DNA from: Takakia lepidozioides | Taxonomy: Eukaryota > Streptophyta > Takakiopsida > Takakiales > Takakiaceae | Direction: 5' to 3' | Length of the DNA stretch: 64,000 bases | Assembly (NCBI GenBank): GCA_030704615.1 | Contig: CM060732.1 | Coordinates: 9,922,001-9,986,000, forward strand | Part shown: one piece after another, positions 10,875-23,900 of the stretch | Position numbering within the stretch: position 1 is the first letter of the stretch | Layout: each line of letters starts with the position of its first letter | The notes under the pieces: generated by a model | What the model was told of the DNA's origin: nothing | Databases searched by the model: none | The model's input: only the letters and a program-made list of their open reading frames with translations | Position numbers and translations under genes: made by a program

Positions 10875-11404
10875 CACCAGATATCCTAAGTTAATCGACT
10901 CTATATTTTGGAAACAGGACCGCCCACCGACCTGTCAAACAGGCTAAGTCCTGGCAGAAGACAGTAGAAGAGATTCTCAAGGACCTGGACCTGGAACCGC
11001 AAGTCTTCAACCTGCTGGATAAATCTGACTTAGACGCTGTAGTGTCCAACCATGTCTGTGGGCAACCTGAAGACATTATTCATTTTTTGATACACTGTCC
11101 CGGGTTCTCTCACCAAAGAGACGCTCTCTTCAAATCTATCAAGGGAATTGTGCATGTACCTCTGTTTACTAAGCTTGAAAAAGTCAAGGCTGAGCCAAAA
11201 GCCGAGCCCCTTCTGAGGCCTAGTTTTTGGGCAACTCACACACAGCAGATTGATACTTGTGTGAAGGAATTTGTAAATATCTGGAAAACCCGGATTAATT
11301 CTATATGTGAAGGTAAGTCTTACTACCAACTTCAGCCCTTGACAGAGGTAGGATCTGTCCCTTTGTTTCCCCAAGACGGGCGGCAACAAAGCAAAAAAAA
11401 AAAA
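10875..11404 (+). pseudogene. LINE 3' fragment with poly-A end, copy 2
   Basis: Encodes the same zinc-binding end (CGQPEDIIHFLIHCPGFSHQ) and FVNIWKTRINSICEGKSYYQ as the minus-strand copy at 6206-6895. It ends in an A12 run at 11391-11404, the expected LINE tail. In-frame stops lie upstream of 11040. The first ~75 bp are the inverted counterpart of 12537-12612. Confidence 0.7.
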
Positions 11405-11473
11405 TGTGGGGGGGGGGGGGGGGTGGACTGAGCAGCAGCAGCTGCTCAGTCACTCCCCCCCCCCCCCCCCCAC
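11405..11473. repeat. G-run/hairpin/C-run module, copy 2
   Basis: G16, then GACTGAGCAGC-AGCA-GCTGCTCAGTC (perfect stem), then a C-run. It lies immediately after the LINE poly-A. Confidence 0.65.
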
Positions 11474-11639
11474 CTTCTTTTCTTTTCTTTGTTGCCCCCT
11501 GATGTCTCCCTCTCTCTCCCTCTCTCTCCCTTTGGAAAACTGGGTTTATGGAATTGTTGTCCCGACTTCCATCTTTGAAAAATTTGAAATTTTTTGAAAA
11601 ATTGGGTTGTAGGGAATTTTGAATGTTTTTCATCCAAAA

Positions 11640-11835
11640 TACAAAATTTTCCCTAGTGAGCACCCCACGACGGACAGCCGTCGCGGGGGGGCGACGTGTT
11701 TTATATTTATGGGGCCGGGGGTCACAAGAAACGACGGCCAGCCGTCGCAAATTTCATTTTTACATTTCAAAAAAAAGGCGGGCGCAGGTGTGCGACGGCC
11801 GAGCGTCGCACGTAGCGCCGCGCCCTTTTTTTTTG
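11640..11835. repeat. internal block of CACTA subterminal-type palindromes
   Basis: CGACGGACAGCCGTCG, ACGACGGCCAGCCGTCGCA and TGCGACGGCCGAGCGTCGCA are the same motif class as the element's ends. The phrase TTTAT-TTTATGGGGCCGGGGGTC here matches the right subterminal block near 25155. It is probably the end of a second, nested or rearranged CACTA. Confidence 0.6.
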
Positions 11836-12204
11836 CCCTAAGTGCTTGAAGCATCTCTTTCCCCTCCCGTTTTCGTTTGTTCTTTGGGAGAGAGGTAGTT
11901 CAGAGAGTGGGGTTTAGGGTGGAGGAGAAACACACCTGCTGCTGAGCCCGAGGTGGTCGCAAGGCCCCAAGGAGTTTGCACCAACGCCGCTCCAACGCCC
12001 AAGGTAAGCACCGCCTCCTCCCTCACTTTCTGTCTTGCTTTCTTGCCCTAAGCACGGGCTGATGTCTCTCTCCCCTGTGTGGTAGGAACGCCGCGTAGAG
12101 GTGCGACCTAACGAGCTGAAGAGAGAGAGAGAGAGCCGTGGTGAGCGGGGGAGAGACGCCCTGCAGCGGCGGGGACCCGCACCGCAGCAGCAGAGGTACG
12201 TCAG

Positions 12205-12640
12205 GGAAATTGCACTCTCCCTTTCCTCTCTGCTTCTGTTTACTGTTCAAAGGTAGTCTTCTTGCCCTGAGTTTAAATTTAGGTCTGGTGCCAAGAGTGG
12301 GATAGACCCTTGAGCGCATCCATGATGTCCTCCCCCATGTCACAGACTGGAAACAGGTTCAGGGAAGTTTTCTTCCTAACTTCATTTTCATCGGACAATT
12401 TTCTAGTAACAAACATGGCTTTGACACTACACTCTCTAAGTCAGGTTTATCGAGCAAGGTCAAGACTTGCGGGTCCAGATTCAGATCCTTGAGAATCTCT
12501 TTTTATTCTCTTCTCCCATGGCTTACCCTGTTTGACAAGGCGGTCCCGTTTCCAAGGTATAGAGTCGATTAACTTAGGATATCTGGTGTTGGACATATAT
12601 TGCAGCTGAACCCACCATCTGACCTTGAATTTATCTCGTC
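12205..12640 (-). pseudogene. LINE 3' fragment, copy 3
   Basis: The minus strand encodes TLGTRPKFKLRARRLPLNSK, matching copy 1 (TLGTRLKFKLRAGSLPLNSK). Its right part is the inverted copy of 10853-10930. It is truncated before the zinc-binding motif and joined there to unrelated sequence. Confidence 0.6.
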
Positions 12641-12659
12641 GGGAGCTTAAAAGAGAGCA

Positions 12660-14670
12660 GCACAGAAGAGAGGGAAGATACTTTTTGTCATGTCAAGACA
12701 AAGACAAGACCCCTAGGGTTGTTGTCATGAATAAGAAGAATAATCAAACATATCAGCCACTTAACACTGGCACCATCCGTCAAGCTTAGAAAATCCAGAA
12801 TTACATCCATGCACAGTGTTGTGTTCATGTCAGTATTATTCATAACCCAAAGAGTATGCCACTGATGCTGATTGACCACCAGTCATGATCATGATATACA
12901 TTCAGAGGTGTGGGTGGGATGGCGGGTACTTGGCCATATTTTGGCCTTGATGTGTTGCAGGTCAAATGGTCATACAGATTTATTGTCTACATGCTGTACT
13001 CCAAGCATACTTATTCAAACCCCATGGGTGTCATGGAGGGTTTTTTTAAGAAATCAGAGAGAACAAAAAGAACCCTTGGACATCACAGATTTTAATTACC
13101 TTGCCATGCAAGTATTGGTTTAGACTGGTCTGCAGCATAGCTTGCCCTGTTGCAGCTATTCGGGTACCCATGTTGGTCCCTGTTATGTTGCAACCCGGAT
13201 GGCTTTGTTAGCTAGATGCTTAGGCCAGGGTATGGTGAAGATTCCGCCTGTGGATATTCGGCTGACAATGAAATATGGCAGCAATATATAACTGGTAACT
13301 GGTTTTTGAGGTAGCCAGGGTGGTCAAGTGGAAATACCCCCTGGACATGGTGTAATGACATGGTCAAATGTGGAATGATGTGTAGGGTGTACTGACATTA
13401 TCATATACTGTCACAGGGTGTGTATGCAGTCCTTTATCTTTACCTTGTTGTGTCATGAACTTTGATTTTCAGCTCTAGCAAGAAATAAAGGTATAGGGGT
13501 AGTCTAGAATCCTTGCAGCCTCTCAAATTGTTTCCAACTACCATCAGGTAAGCAAAGCAAACTAGTGCCTGAAAAACAGATGGTGTCTCTCACACAAGCC
13601 ATCATAAACCCGGCTGTCACAACAAAGCAGAGGTCTTCCACTAGCTGGGCCGAAAATAGCCCATCGTAGAAAGCATTACACTTGTTCTTCAAAAATAAAG
13701 GAAGGAAAGAGGTAGGATCAAGAAAAACCATAGAGTAGTTTAGTTTTTCAACATTTTAAGATGAGTCCCTGGCAAGCGATTCCTTCCCCTACTCTGCAAT
13801 CCCACTTGGCATCCAGCAGCACCTAGACATCAGAATATTAAGTGGAAGCCCTCACCTGTGCCCGCAAAAACAACCACAACGCATTGTGAGTTAGTGAGGA
13901 TGCACGAGGTGAGTAACAGGCTTCCACACTTGCTATCGAGGTCAAATACACTTCAATCTAAGCGCAGAGAATGCCAAAGAAAACAGGGAAGCAAAACAAA
14001 CAGAAAAAAAACCTTTTTTACTGTTTGGGGGAGAGTCGTCATCTCTCCACAAGCCTAACTGTGCAGGGAGGACTCTGCCAGCACCACAACACTGCTACCT
14101 TAACCAAAGCAAAGTCTTGCCAAGCACAAGAAAAAAGAGCTTGGTCTCAAAAGATAGGGTTTATAAAGGGAGGGAGAGAGACTTCCTTGTTCTACCAAGA
14201 CGCCGCCATTCATCAAAGATCCAGAGGAGGGCTCCTAGGGAAACGTCATAAGCATGCAGGTGGTACCTCCGCCATCACTACCGCGGTTCCCTTGTGCAGC
14301 AAAAAAACAGACAACTGAGACAGTGAATCTTCCCTCATCTCTAAGCCACCGCCATCGCCTTAAAGAGCCCGCCTAGGCGGCGCTCACAGGAGCTATAAAC
14401 ACTCAAAGGAGCTATAAACACTCAAGGATTGGCAGCTCAAGGTATCTGCAGCACGAGCACCATCGCTCCTCCCAAGCCGCCATCGCGCGCGCTCTCGCAG
14501 CGCAAAAAGAATGACATTATGGTTGCGCAGGGTTTTTCCATGTATGGCCCGTCATTCATCCTTCTCAGGATAAAAAACATCTGCCAGCATGTACGTCCGA
14601 CGGACGTTGTCCGTTTCTCATTCGCGAAAGATGAAAGACATCGTGCGTTCATCTTGTCTTGAACTCGTCA
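12660..14670 (+). repeat. diverged ~2-kb repeat, copy 2
   Basis: Follows the order of the 7950-9900 block, with LINE copy 3 immediately before it. This parallels LINE copy 1 lying before the first block. No convincing gene. It ends in sequence with TCATCC/GGATGAA hairpins (14555-14840). Confidence 0.45.
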
Positions 14671-15467
14671 CTAAATACCTGTGAGTTGCAAAACTCCCGT
14701 CAGTTTTTATTTTTTCAATCCAACCTGGATGAAAAAAAGACTTCATTTGACAGGACCTAAATACGGGCCAGACAAGTATAAAAAAGTTGTTTTAAACCCC
14801 CAATGTTTTTCATCTAACCTAGATGAAACGCGGACTGCAAAAAAAACTCGTCGTCTAATGCGACGCAAGGGTGTCACAGGAGGCGATGGCCGGCCTTTCT
14901 GGGTTTAGGGTTTAGGGCCTTTTGGGTTTCTTAGTTTTTATTTATTTTTTCATATGGTACTAGGTTAGGGTGTTTGCTTTTCTTTATGGTGCTGGGTTTT
15001 AGATTGGCGGTTTTGGTTGTGGGTCTTGGGGTTAAAAGGATAAACGGTGTAATTAGGATTCACATACCCAAAATGTGGTTCAATCTGATAATCGCAAAGC
15101 GCTGGGTCTCAACAAATTTTTCCATGGTGTGGGCATCATGAAGATAGAATGAGAGGAAGGATTTATTGTCTTGGGCTCTAGCACCATAGGGATGCTCCGC
15201 CTTTGGTTACCAATTTTGAAAGCCCCGAGGCTGAGACATAGGGTTTTTTGCCAACGGTTTTTGAGAAATGAAAGTGTTGGTGGTGTGTGTTAATTAGGAT
15301 GGGATGGTGAGGAAACATCGACCCGTCTCCCTCGAGGATGGGAGGTAGTACCACATATCGATTGTGGCCCTAGAGCGACCATTTTCGTGGCGAGGAGCCA
15401 CCCATTGCACCTGATCCAATACAGGCTGCCGGGCACAATCGTAGAAGGGACCGGGGCCAAATTTCAG
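14671..15467. other. no recognisable gene; short GCGACG motif and TTTAGGG-like words
   Basis: A weak GCGACG/GGCGATGG motif at 14850-14890 is followed by GGGTTTAGGGTTTAGGG (14899). The rest is AT-rich filler before the exon that starts at about 15468. Confidence 0.4.
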
Positions 15468-16970
15468 GTGATGCGGAGGATGTTGACACTCCGGGATTGA
15501 GTCGGGCGCACCGCGGGTTGCCCCCTCACGGGCCACCCCGTCCAACCACGTCCACATTTGACCCCCCCGACATGATTGAGTGTTGGTGCACTAAGTGTTG
15601 GGAACAGATACCGCCGGGCGGCACCAGACCACCGAGGCGGCGACCGCATGTTGTTGAAAAACATTACAAGAAAAACAAGATTGCGGATGCGGCAAAGGTG
15701 AGTGTTTTTCCCACCCCTCTCATTAACATTCATTTAAGGTACATTTAGGTTTATCTAATAATATAGTATGATTGGTAAGCATACATGAATCAAAATTACG
15801 ACATAAGTATTGATGCGTCGTTCACTACGCACATTGCAGCCACGACTTGATGCCCAAGCTCGCAATCACATTGCACAGGAGGCATTTCGCGCCGGTCTAC
15901 TTGCAGAATTTGTGCCAGAACATGTGCCTGATGTGACCAGTTGGTTCCCCCAGCAGCACGTAGATGAGATGCGTAGGGTCGAGGGGTATCGTAGGTGTCG
16001 TAGGCGTTATGGCCGGCGACAAGCAGGCCCCCCCCCCCCCCCCCCCCCCCCCTCCAGTTTCCTCAGGCGGTCCCCCTGATTGTGGCCTCCCCCCCCCCCC
16101 GTCTGTTTCTTTGCCTGATCCGGATGTTGTACCCCCGGCTGCACCTCCGACATTACATCCTCAATCACCTCCATTTTCATCTCCTCCGCCAGCAGTACCA
16201 CCTCCACCTCCACCTCCACGTGCATGTGCCCCCCGAACCCCTAGGAGGGGTCGGCTTCGCCCTAGGTTTCCTTCCATTCGGCTTGGGCGGCCTAAGCCGG
16301 ATCCTCGCCCCCGATGGGAAGTGCATAGGACTATGTTACTGAGGACCGTCCAGCCTCGTTGATGGGGGAATCATCTCGACCCTCCCACCCCCATCCGAGA
16401 AAATGTGGAGTTCGAGTATTGGGGGAGACGGTATGTTGTGAGAGCCGCTACAGACCCTGCTATGGGTCGGGGTTTATTCACGGTCAATGATATGTGGTTC
16501 CTCCTCGGAGAAACAGCATGGTGGACTTGTTTCCCTACTACGATCCATACTACACCTCCGCGGAGTTCTGTACATTACGCCTCGAAGCCCCATACATCCT
16601 ACCCTATATTTTGTGTGTCAACGGACAGGATGTACGTAGACGGGGGTTGTCTCCCATTGAGATCAGATTTTGTGATGGTGACCCCGACATCTTCGGCAAT
16701 GTTGCTAGGCTGGTCAATAGTTCTTTTGGTCATCCTAGGAGAACCAATGTAGTATGGGACGAGCAAAGCGATGGGCACGAGAGCTTTTGTGGTCATACGT
16801 CAGTATAATGTGAGGGGATGCACATGTTTGTGATGACATGTGCTAGTAGGACTATTAGGGCTGGCAGCGAACTATTTGCATCATATGAGTTCTCCCGGGA
16901 TGATTGGGACCTCCGATTACAGCGTGAGTAGGATGTGTATGATAGAAATAGGGTTCCTTTGAGACAGGGA
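15468..16970 (+). pseudogene. SET-domain-like protein upstream of the CACTA transposase
   Basis: Exon 1 (15468-15697, after TTTCAG, donor GCAAAG/GTGAGT) carries a zinc-ligand-like pair and basic end: MIECWCTKCWEQIPP...VVEKHYKKNK. Exon 2 starts at 15840 (after TTGCAG) in phase and runs into a Pro-rich region across a 22-C tract, where the frame changes. After one TGA (about 16360) the frame holds a SET-like core: GRGLFTVNDMW (the GxG motif), FGNVARLVNSSFGHPRRTN (where SET proteins have GN.aR..NHS..PN) and ASRTIRAGSELFASYEF (the 'A.rdI..GeEl..Y' motif). SET domains methylate protein lysines. Here NHSC is NSSF, and there is a frame change near 16500 and a TAA at about 16808, so activity is doubtful. 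It could be a captured host gene, or the N-terminal exons of the transposase transcript. Confidence 0.65.
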
Positions 16971-17967
16971 TACATTCGATTAATCGATTGATGTAAAAAA
17001 ATTCTTGTTGCTCATGTGGGTTGCATCTTTGCATATGTGATCTAAACATACTTATGCACATGTGGACCAAATATGAGCTTGAACCAAGTTGATTCAATGG
17101 GTCATTCTAGTGTTAAACGCAGATACGTGTCATAGAGACGGAAATTTGTGTTTCGCCTGCAGATGATTTTTTTTTATTCCATTTTTTTCAAGCCATATGC
17201 TTAATGATAGCATATGCAATGTGCGTGCAAAATTTGGGAGTAAACAAAAGTCATTTGGACCCATAACCAGATTTTGTTATCTCATTTGCACTCCAAAGTT
17301 GAGTTATCTTTAACTTCATGCATTCTTCATAGAGAGTTCTGCAAAAGTGACCCTAGAAACACCCTTATTTTTTTTCCATTTTTTTTTTGTCCCACTTTTT
17401 GCATGGATGTAGTGGTGCAAAGCCCGATGTCAAAGAACAAAATAGAGCTAAAAAACAAATCATTACGCCCCTCAAAACCGCAATCATATATTTTCTAAAT
17501 GCAAATATTTATTTTAAATTCATTTAAATTCAATTTAATTCAAAATTGGTGCAAGGGTGAGTGCGTCGTTGGGGAGGCATTTTTAAAATAATAATAATAA
17601 TAATAATAAATAATAATAATTTTTGCTGGATCTTTGTATAGGTGTTGCACACATATTTAAGCACATGTAGGAAAAAATGAAGCTTGAGCCACATCCGTTT
17701 GTTGGGTGCAATGGCATAAGAGGATTTTCTTTCACATTAATACAAAAATTGGTTGATAGGGTGAATGCGTCATTGGGGGGGCAAATGATTTTGTTTGGGT
17801 TTGAAACTTTGCATGCGTGTACGTTGCGCACATACATGTAATTATTGAATGACATATTTGATGTACACACACATTGAAGGTTGTTGTTTGCATTTTGCTT
17901 ATAATGAAGTGTATGGTTGCAAGGACACATTATAATATATGTCCCTATGTTCATTTGTTCGTATCAG
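16971..17967. other. AT-rich non-coding stretch
   Basis: Contains an (AAT)n-like run at 17586-17621 and no coding pattern. It ends at the acceptor GTATCAG/GTT of the transposase exon. It is either an intron or the gap between two genes. Confidence 0.5.
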
Positions 17968-20900
17968 GTTGTCCATCCCTTCCCGGTTTTTTCTCTTGGC
18001 ACCCCATCCGAAAACAACCCAAGTACATTAGGCGGGAGCCGTGGACGAGACGCCGCCCCCACGGTACCGGACGATGATGACGATGATAATGATAGTGACA
18101 GTGACAACAACAATGAGCATGGAATTAACCAGGAGGATGTGCAAGCCATGGAGGATCTCTTAATGCATCATGTGGGCGTTGATGCATCCCATGAAGAGGG
18201 AACCCGGCCAATCGATGATCCTGAAATGGCCCCCTCAAATGACATGGAGAGGGAGGCGAGAACTCCCTTGTACGAAGGGGCGAAAGTGAGTCGACTTTCA
18301 ACAATCTTACTTTTGCTCAATCCTCAAATTCGATTTGGCATAAGTAATGTTGGGATGTCTGCCATAATGCGAACTATTGCAGACTATATCCTTGCTCCAC
18401 ACTTGAAACCCAAGATGCCACGGTCGCGGAAAGAGGCGCGCGAAGTCTTGGACTCTGTGGGGATGGGCTATAAGATTTTTCATGCATGTCCATGTGATAA
18501 AACCCTATACTATGGAGAGGATTCGCATCTCACCAAGTGCCCAAAGTGCAAGAAAGACCGATATCAGGATGATGTCCAAGGGAAAAAAGTACCACGCAAG
18601 GTATAAGCGCCATTCACCCTCGCATGGAGATTACTTTCTTTAATCTTCTCAATGTATGTAAAGTGTATTCTACAAAGTTTAGGGTTTAGAGAGTAGTACT
18701 CATGCAAGATCTGATTGTGGTTTTGGAATGAGTAAGTGAGGAGTGGAAGGAGCGACGTTCGGTTTTACACCCAAATGAGGGAGAGGTTGCATAAAGGGAA
18801 AGACATAAGGTGTTGTATTATGTGTGCTAATGGGATGATTACATGTGGGGGGCGTGGGGTATTTCATCCTAGAAAATGCATTACTTTCCGATCATCCCGC
18901 GATTGAGGGCACAGTACCGAAGCCCCAAATTGGCCAGACTCATGAGATGGCACGCCTCGCATCGGAGCCCCCCGGGAAAGGTGTGCGGGCCACAAGATTC
19001 ACAAGAATGGAGGCATATTGAAGAGATGTGGCCTTTTCTCTTGGAGGACCCACGACATGTCCACCTCGGCTTCTCCTCGGATGGGGTCAACCCATTCTCT
19101 GTCCAGTCATGTAGTCATTCCACTTGGCCGGTGACCATGGTGAATTACAACATCCCTCCGTATCTTTCAATTAAAAAAGGCCATATCATGTTGGCTGCCA
19201 TTGTGCCAGGTGAGTCATTTCATGTTTATTATTGCCTTAGACTTTACATTAAACTTCTAATTTCTGACGCAATTCGGATGCAAGATTGATGAGTGACTGT
19301 AGTGTGAAAAGAAGGGGGCATAAATCCCTTTTTGTGTAATTCTAATTGTACTTCTTCCAGTAAAAAGAACAACCTAGCAATCTACCAGCGGCACACGGTT
19401 ATGGGTTTCCCTCCTATCGTTCATGATCAGAGTTCATAAATCCTCATCCACGCCACAGCGGAAGAGAAAAAATGGATGGGGATTGAATCCTTCTTGTTCA
19501 TGATTTACACAATCTTTATACAATTGCAGCACCAATGGTGCTGCTGTGATATTTTCAGTGATACAACCAGCCCTATGGCGGAGCTAAATGCGACCCATGT
19601 GGGCATCACCCTTGAGCAACACACGTCGAAACCCCTTTTGTAATGAGATCACTGATAAGAGGAAGACAACTCAGATCTGCCATGAATTACAGGCCTAGTG
19701 ATTCTCTGCAGATGTCATGGTTTTTCCTCTATCTCCCAGTTGACCATCCCTCATTACCCCTTTTATTGAGCAGCTCTCTCCCTTCCCAAACCTTTTATCT
19801 CTCCTTCATGCTGTAAAATTCCCTGGCTCATTTTCTTCCAACCAGCAGCCTATCTACATGCAATGCAAACACATTCAGCCATGTATCCAGTGAATCCAGC
19901 CTTGGAATCAAACCTTGGTCACACAAGACATGATCAGCTCTTCCATCAGTCTTTCTCTCACCCAAAACAGACCCTTCACACTGTTTGCCTCCAGGGACAA
20001 CCCAGTTTGTCAGTCAGTTCCGAACCCTTCGACAGATCTGCATCTAAACACCCCAACAGCTCACTTTTGCCCTTTCAGATTTGAACCACAGAGTTCAAAT
20101 TCTAAGTCCACTTTGAACCAGTTCTAAACTCCACATCAGTGTCAGTTTGCAGCCCTATCCACCTCTTCCTCTTTCTGATTTCAAAGAGGTTACAGCTAAC
20201 CCTCACTAGTGCTCACATCAACTACACTGGATTGCATTACATCTAATCTCCGTCAGTAGCTACCTTAACTCCTATTGTCGTCTGGATTTGACGATTCCAG
20301 CGTTCATTAAGTCATGACGGCCCTGCTTCAGCCTATGGCAACACCCCTGTAGCCTGCCAACTAACTACCCTATCTCACTATCTAAGCAAATCTACCCTAA
20401 GATCTGATATGATCTTATAACAAGAAGACAGTGATCATCTGAAAGCTTCCTGCATCTGTACATTCCACTCTTTACCTCCTTATTTACAGATAACCTGAGT
20501 CACCATCCACAAGCCAATCCCTCATTTGCTCTGGCAGATGCTCGGTATGTCGAGCTGCTCTTCATCCTAACTCTCCATTGATTGTGCCAGCAACCCCACC
20601 TCCCTGTTCTCTGGCAGCTGGCCGTTTCCCTTGCATGCTCATCCTCCCATGATCATGTTCATCAAGGCAATGGCGGCTCTAGTGGTTGCACAAGATTAGT
20701 GACAGCACCGCCTCCCTTCACCTGGCTTGAGCACAACTCTTCCAAGTTGTTCCCTGCACGATTATCCTCCAACAAGCCCTAAGCTACCCATTCACCATAG
20801 CAGCGACGACACCGCCTGTTAATTGATTGCTCCATCGCATGCCACACCGATCTCCCTGTAAGCATATCCTCCAGAAATTGATCATTACCAAGAAGATGGC

Positions 20901-23900
20901 GGCACCGCTTCCCTTGCTGCACAAATTACCAAGTTGTGCCCTTATCCTCTACATTAACACTTCCCTTAATGCAAGCCAGCATGCCCCAATGTAGATGCAA
21001 TCGCCTTTGACACAATGCCCTGCCAATTCCATTGTTCGCAGCATCTGCTCAGAGCCCCCGTCATCTTCCCCTTCGTCTTCCTCGTCCTGCGTTTCTAGGG
21101 TAACCACCAGTGACGAAAGTCATCCATTTTCACAACGGAAAACATGCTAGGTTTCATTAACAGAGTTAATCACAAATTCATTGCATCCTTGGTACTGGAT
21201 CCTTCGTCCTCGTTCCTGGGAGTCATCCAGTAAGCATGGATGTAATCCATTCATCCTCCGAATGAAAATACGCATGGTCATGACTTAGCCACTTTCATCC
21301 TGGCAAAGTATCAGCATAGTGTGCCCATGAAATAATCTGTAGGCAGGGATGAATTCCGCCCATAGCATGTATGAAATAAATTGAGCACTTCATCCTGGCC
21401 AAGAGTCCCCATCGTTCCCATGATGTAACCTAAAAACATGTATGGAATAAATTGCAGGGACAACTCAACCTATTTTCACATTGGTACCAGGGCCATCTCT
21501 TTTGTAGAAATGCATAATCTCGGTGAACAAAAATTTCAATGTCACCCCCTTGCATTCACACTACATGACATAATCATGGAGTAAGACGTGTAATTCATTT
21601 TGTAGTATAATTTGCATATTGGTGGAGCATTGAAACAATGATGTGAATGTCTCATAGGGAAAAAACAAGTGGCAAACATGGACACGTACTTGCGACCTCT
21701 TGTTGATGAACTTAAGGAGCTATGGAGGGGGGTCCCGACATCCGGACAATCTTTTCAGATGAGAGGCATCTTGCTTTGGACAATGCATGATTATCCAGGT
21801 ATATTATGTTCCCCATGAACAACCCGCGTACATTCACTTGTCAATGCCAGATAATATCGATGAGGATTGGGATTGATTGAAGTAGCGGCGACAGTCTTGT
21901 GCACCGTAGTGGGGTAGATGGCATTATGGGCCATGCACATGACAACTTTTTGTTTTTGCTAATGTGGTGGGATGTGTAGTACATGACTAACTGTTTGCTC
22001 GGGGCTAAACACCAAAGGTTACCATGCATGCTTGCATTGTGGCGATGATCTTGATGCACATAGCTCCCGCCATCTTCACAAGATGGTGTATCCCAACTAC
22101 CGCAAATTTCTTCCTATGAGCCATCGATGGAGAAGAAGAGAGAAACACTTGTTTGATGGCAAAGAGGAAATATGTTCCCCCCCTATGACACCGTCCGGGC
22201 AGTTTTGGGAGGACCGATGGAAGGAGGCCCATGCGGGCACGGACGGTGAAGTGGACGTGCCCGGCATGAAACGACTTTCAATCTTCTATGAGTTGCCATA
22301 TTGGGCGGTACATATTCCACAAAAACACCGTCAATATCCCTATGCATGCATGTGATATTACACATTTGGTATGCGTTGCATTTGTCACTTTCACGTAAAA
22401 AAATTTGTGTAAGTCTTTGTGGGTGGGGATATATGTAGGACCTGAAGATTCGCCATCTTCTAGATCCCATGCATATTGAGAAGAATGTCTGCTCGTCACT
22501 TTTTCGGGTTCTTCATGGCACATCGACAAAGAAGGGAGTGGCTGCAAAAGGAGATTCTCTCGGTGTTAGAAAGGAGCTTGAGGAGCATGGGTCGCATGCG
22601 CCATCTATGGGCCGAACAAAATGGTGTGGACCCAAAGGCTGTTGTACGGTGGAAGTATAGGTGCGCACCTTGGCAATGGACAAAGGAGGAATACAAGAAA
22701 GTGATAGCCACCATAAGTGCTGTCCGAACACCAACTGATTATGGGTCATCCCTCCGTACGAAGTTCAGCGAAGAAGACGGGGTCCATGGTTTGAAGTCTC
22801 ATGACTACCACAATCTATTGCAAGACATCTTGCCCATTGCAGTACGTGGGACATTGACTCCCGAGGTTCGTGAGACAATATATAGATTGGGAGGCTTGTT
22901 CCGGTGGATTTGCTCCAAAGAGTTGGAAAAAGTAGATATTCCACACATGAAGAAGGAGGCGGTGGAGGTAATGTGTATGTTGGAGATGCACCTTCCTCCC
23001 TCCTTCTTTGACATCCAAGTGCACTTGGTAGTGCACTTAGTGGAATAGGCTTCGATTGCCGGCCCTGTTCATTCTCGGTGGATGTACTTCCTTGAGCGTT
23101 ATATAAATACTTTGAAAGGATTTGTAAGACAAATGGCGCACCCAGAGGGTAGCATGGCGGAGGGGTATACGTTGCAAAAAGCTATGTTCTATTGCACAGA
23201 GTACATGGCAAGGGTGGATGAGGAAGCCCCTCGGATGTGGAAGGAAGAGGAGGATGCACGAACCAAGGACATCGTTTTGCCCAAAAAATCGAAGAGGGTA
23301 AAATTGCCGACCTTGGTGATTGAGCAAGCGCATGACTTCATACTGAAGAACACCCCATCCATACATGAGTGGGAGGCAAGATACAATAATCTTGTTCAGC
23401 AACGAGAGGAGGAGACGCTTGCATGGAGGCGGAACCATCCAAGGCCGATTACTAGACGCCCACGACGAGGAGCGGGCCGCTGGAATGTTCCTTCACAAAA
23501 TTTGCCCATGGAATTGCAGCCTCTAAGTTCATTCCAACAGTGGCTTTGGACTTCAGTTTATGACGTCGTTGCTCAAGGAGAGGTGGTTTCAGATTTGGTG
23601 CGAGACATTGCAAGGGGCCCTTCTCAATTCGCGACCTCATACACGGCGGTTTGGGTTCATCGTCGTCATTTCCGCATTTGTGCTCTTGACATGAATCGCA
23701 AAACAACCTTTGATTATGGCTTGAGTGCCACATATTGGCAAGACTCCGTGTGGGGCAAGGGAGATACACGACCTGCTATGAGTAAACTTGAGTACATTGG
23801 AGAGCTTGAGAGCATACTCCAACTTCAGTTTACAAGGTACCGGCCTCTTCTCTTCAAGGGAAGGTGGTTCCAGCCACATCTTGTGGGGCCCTCCACAACA

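Noticed and set aside
14899-14918. GGGTTTAGGGTTTAGGG resembling plant telomere repeat
   Set aside because: Only two units, inside a transposon. No array.
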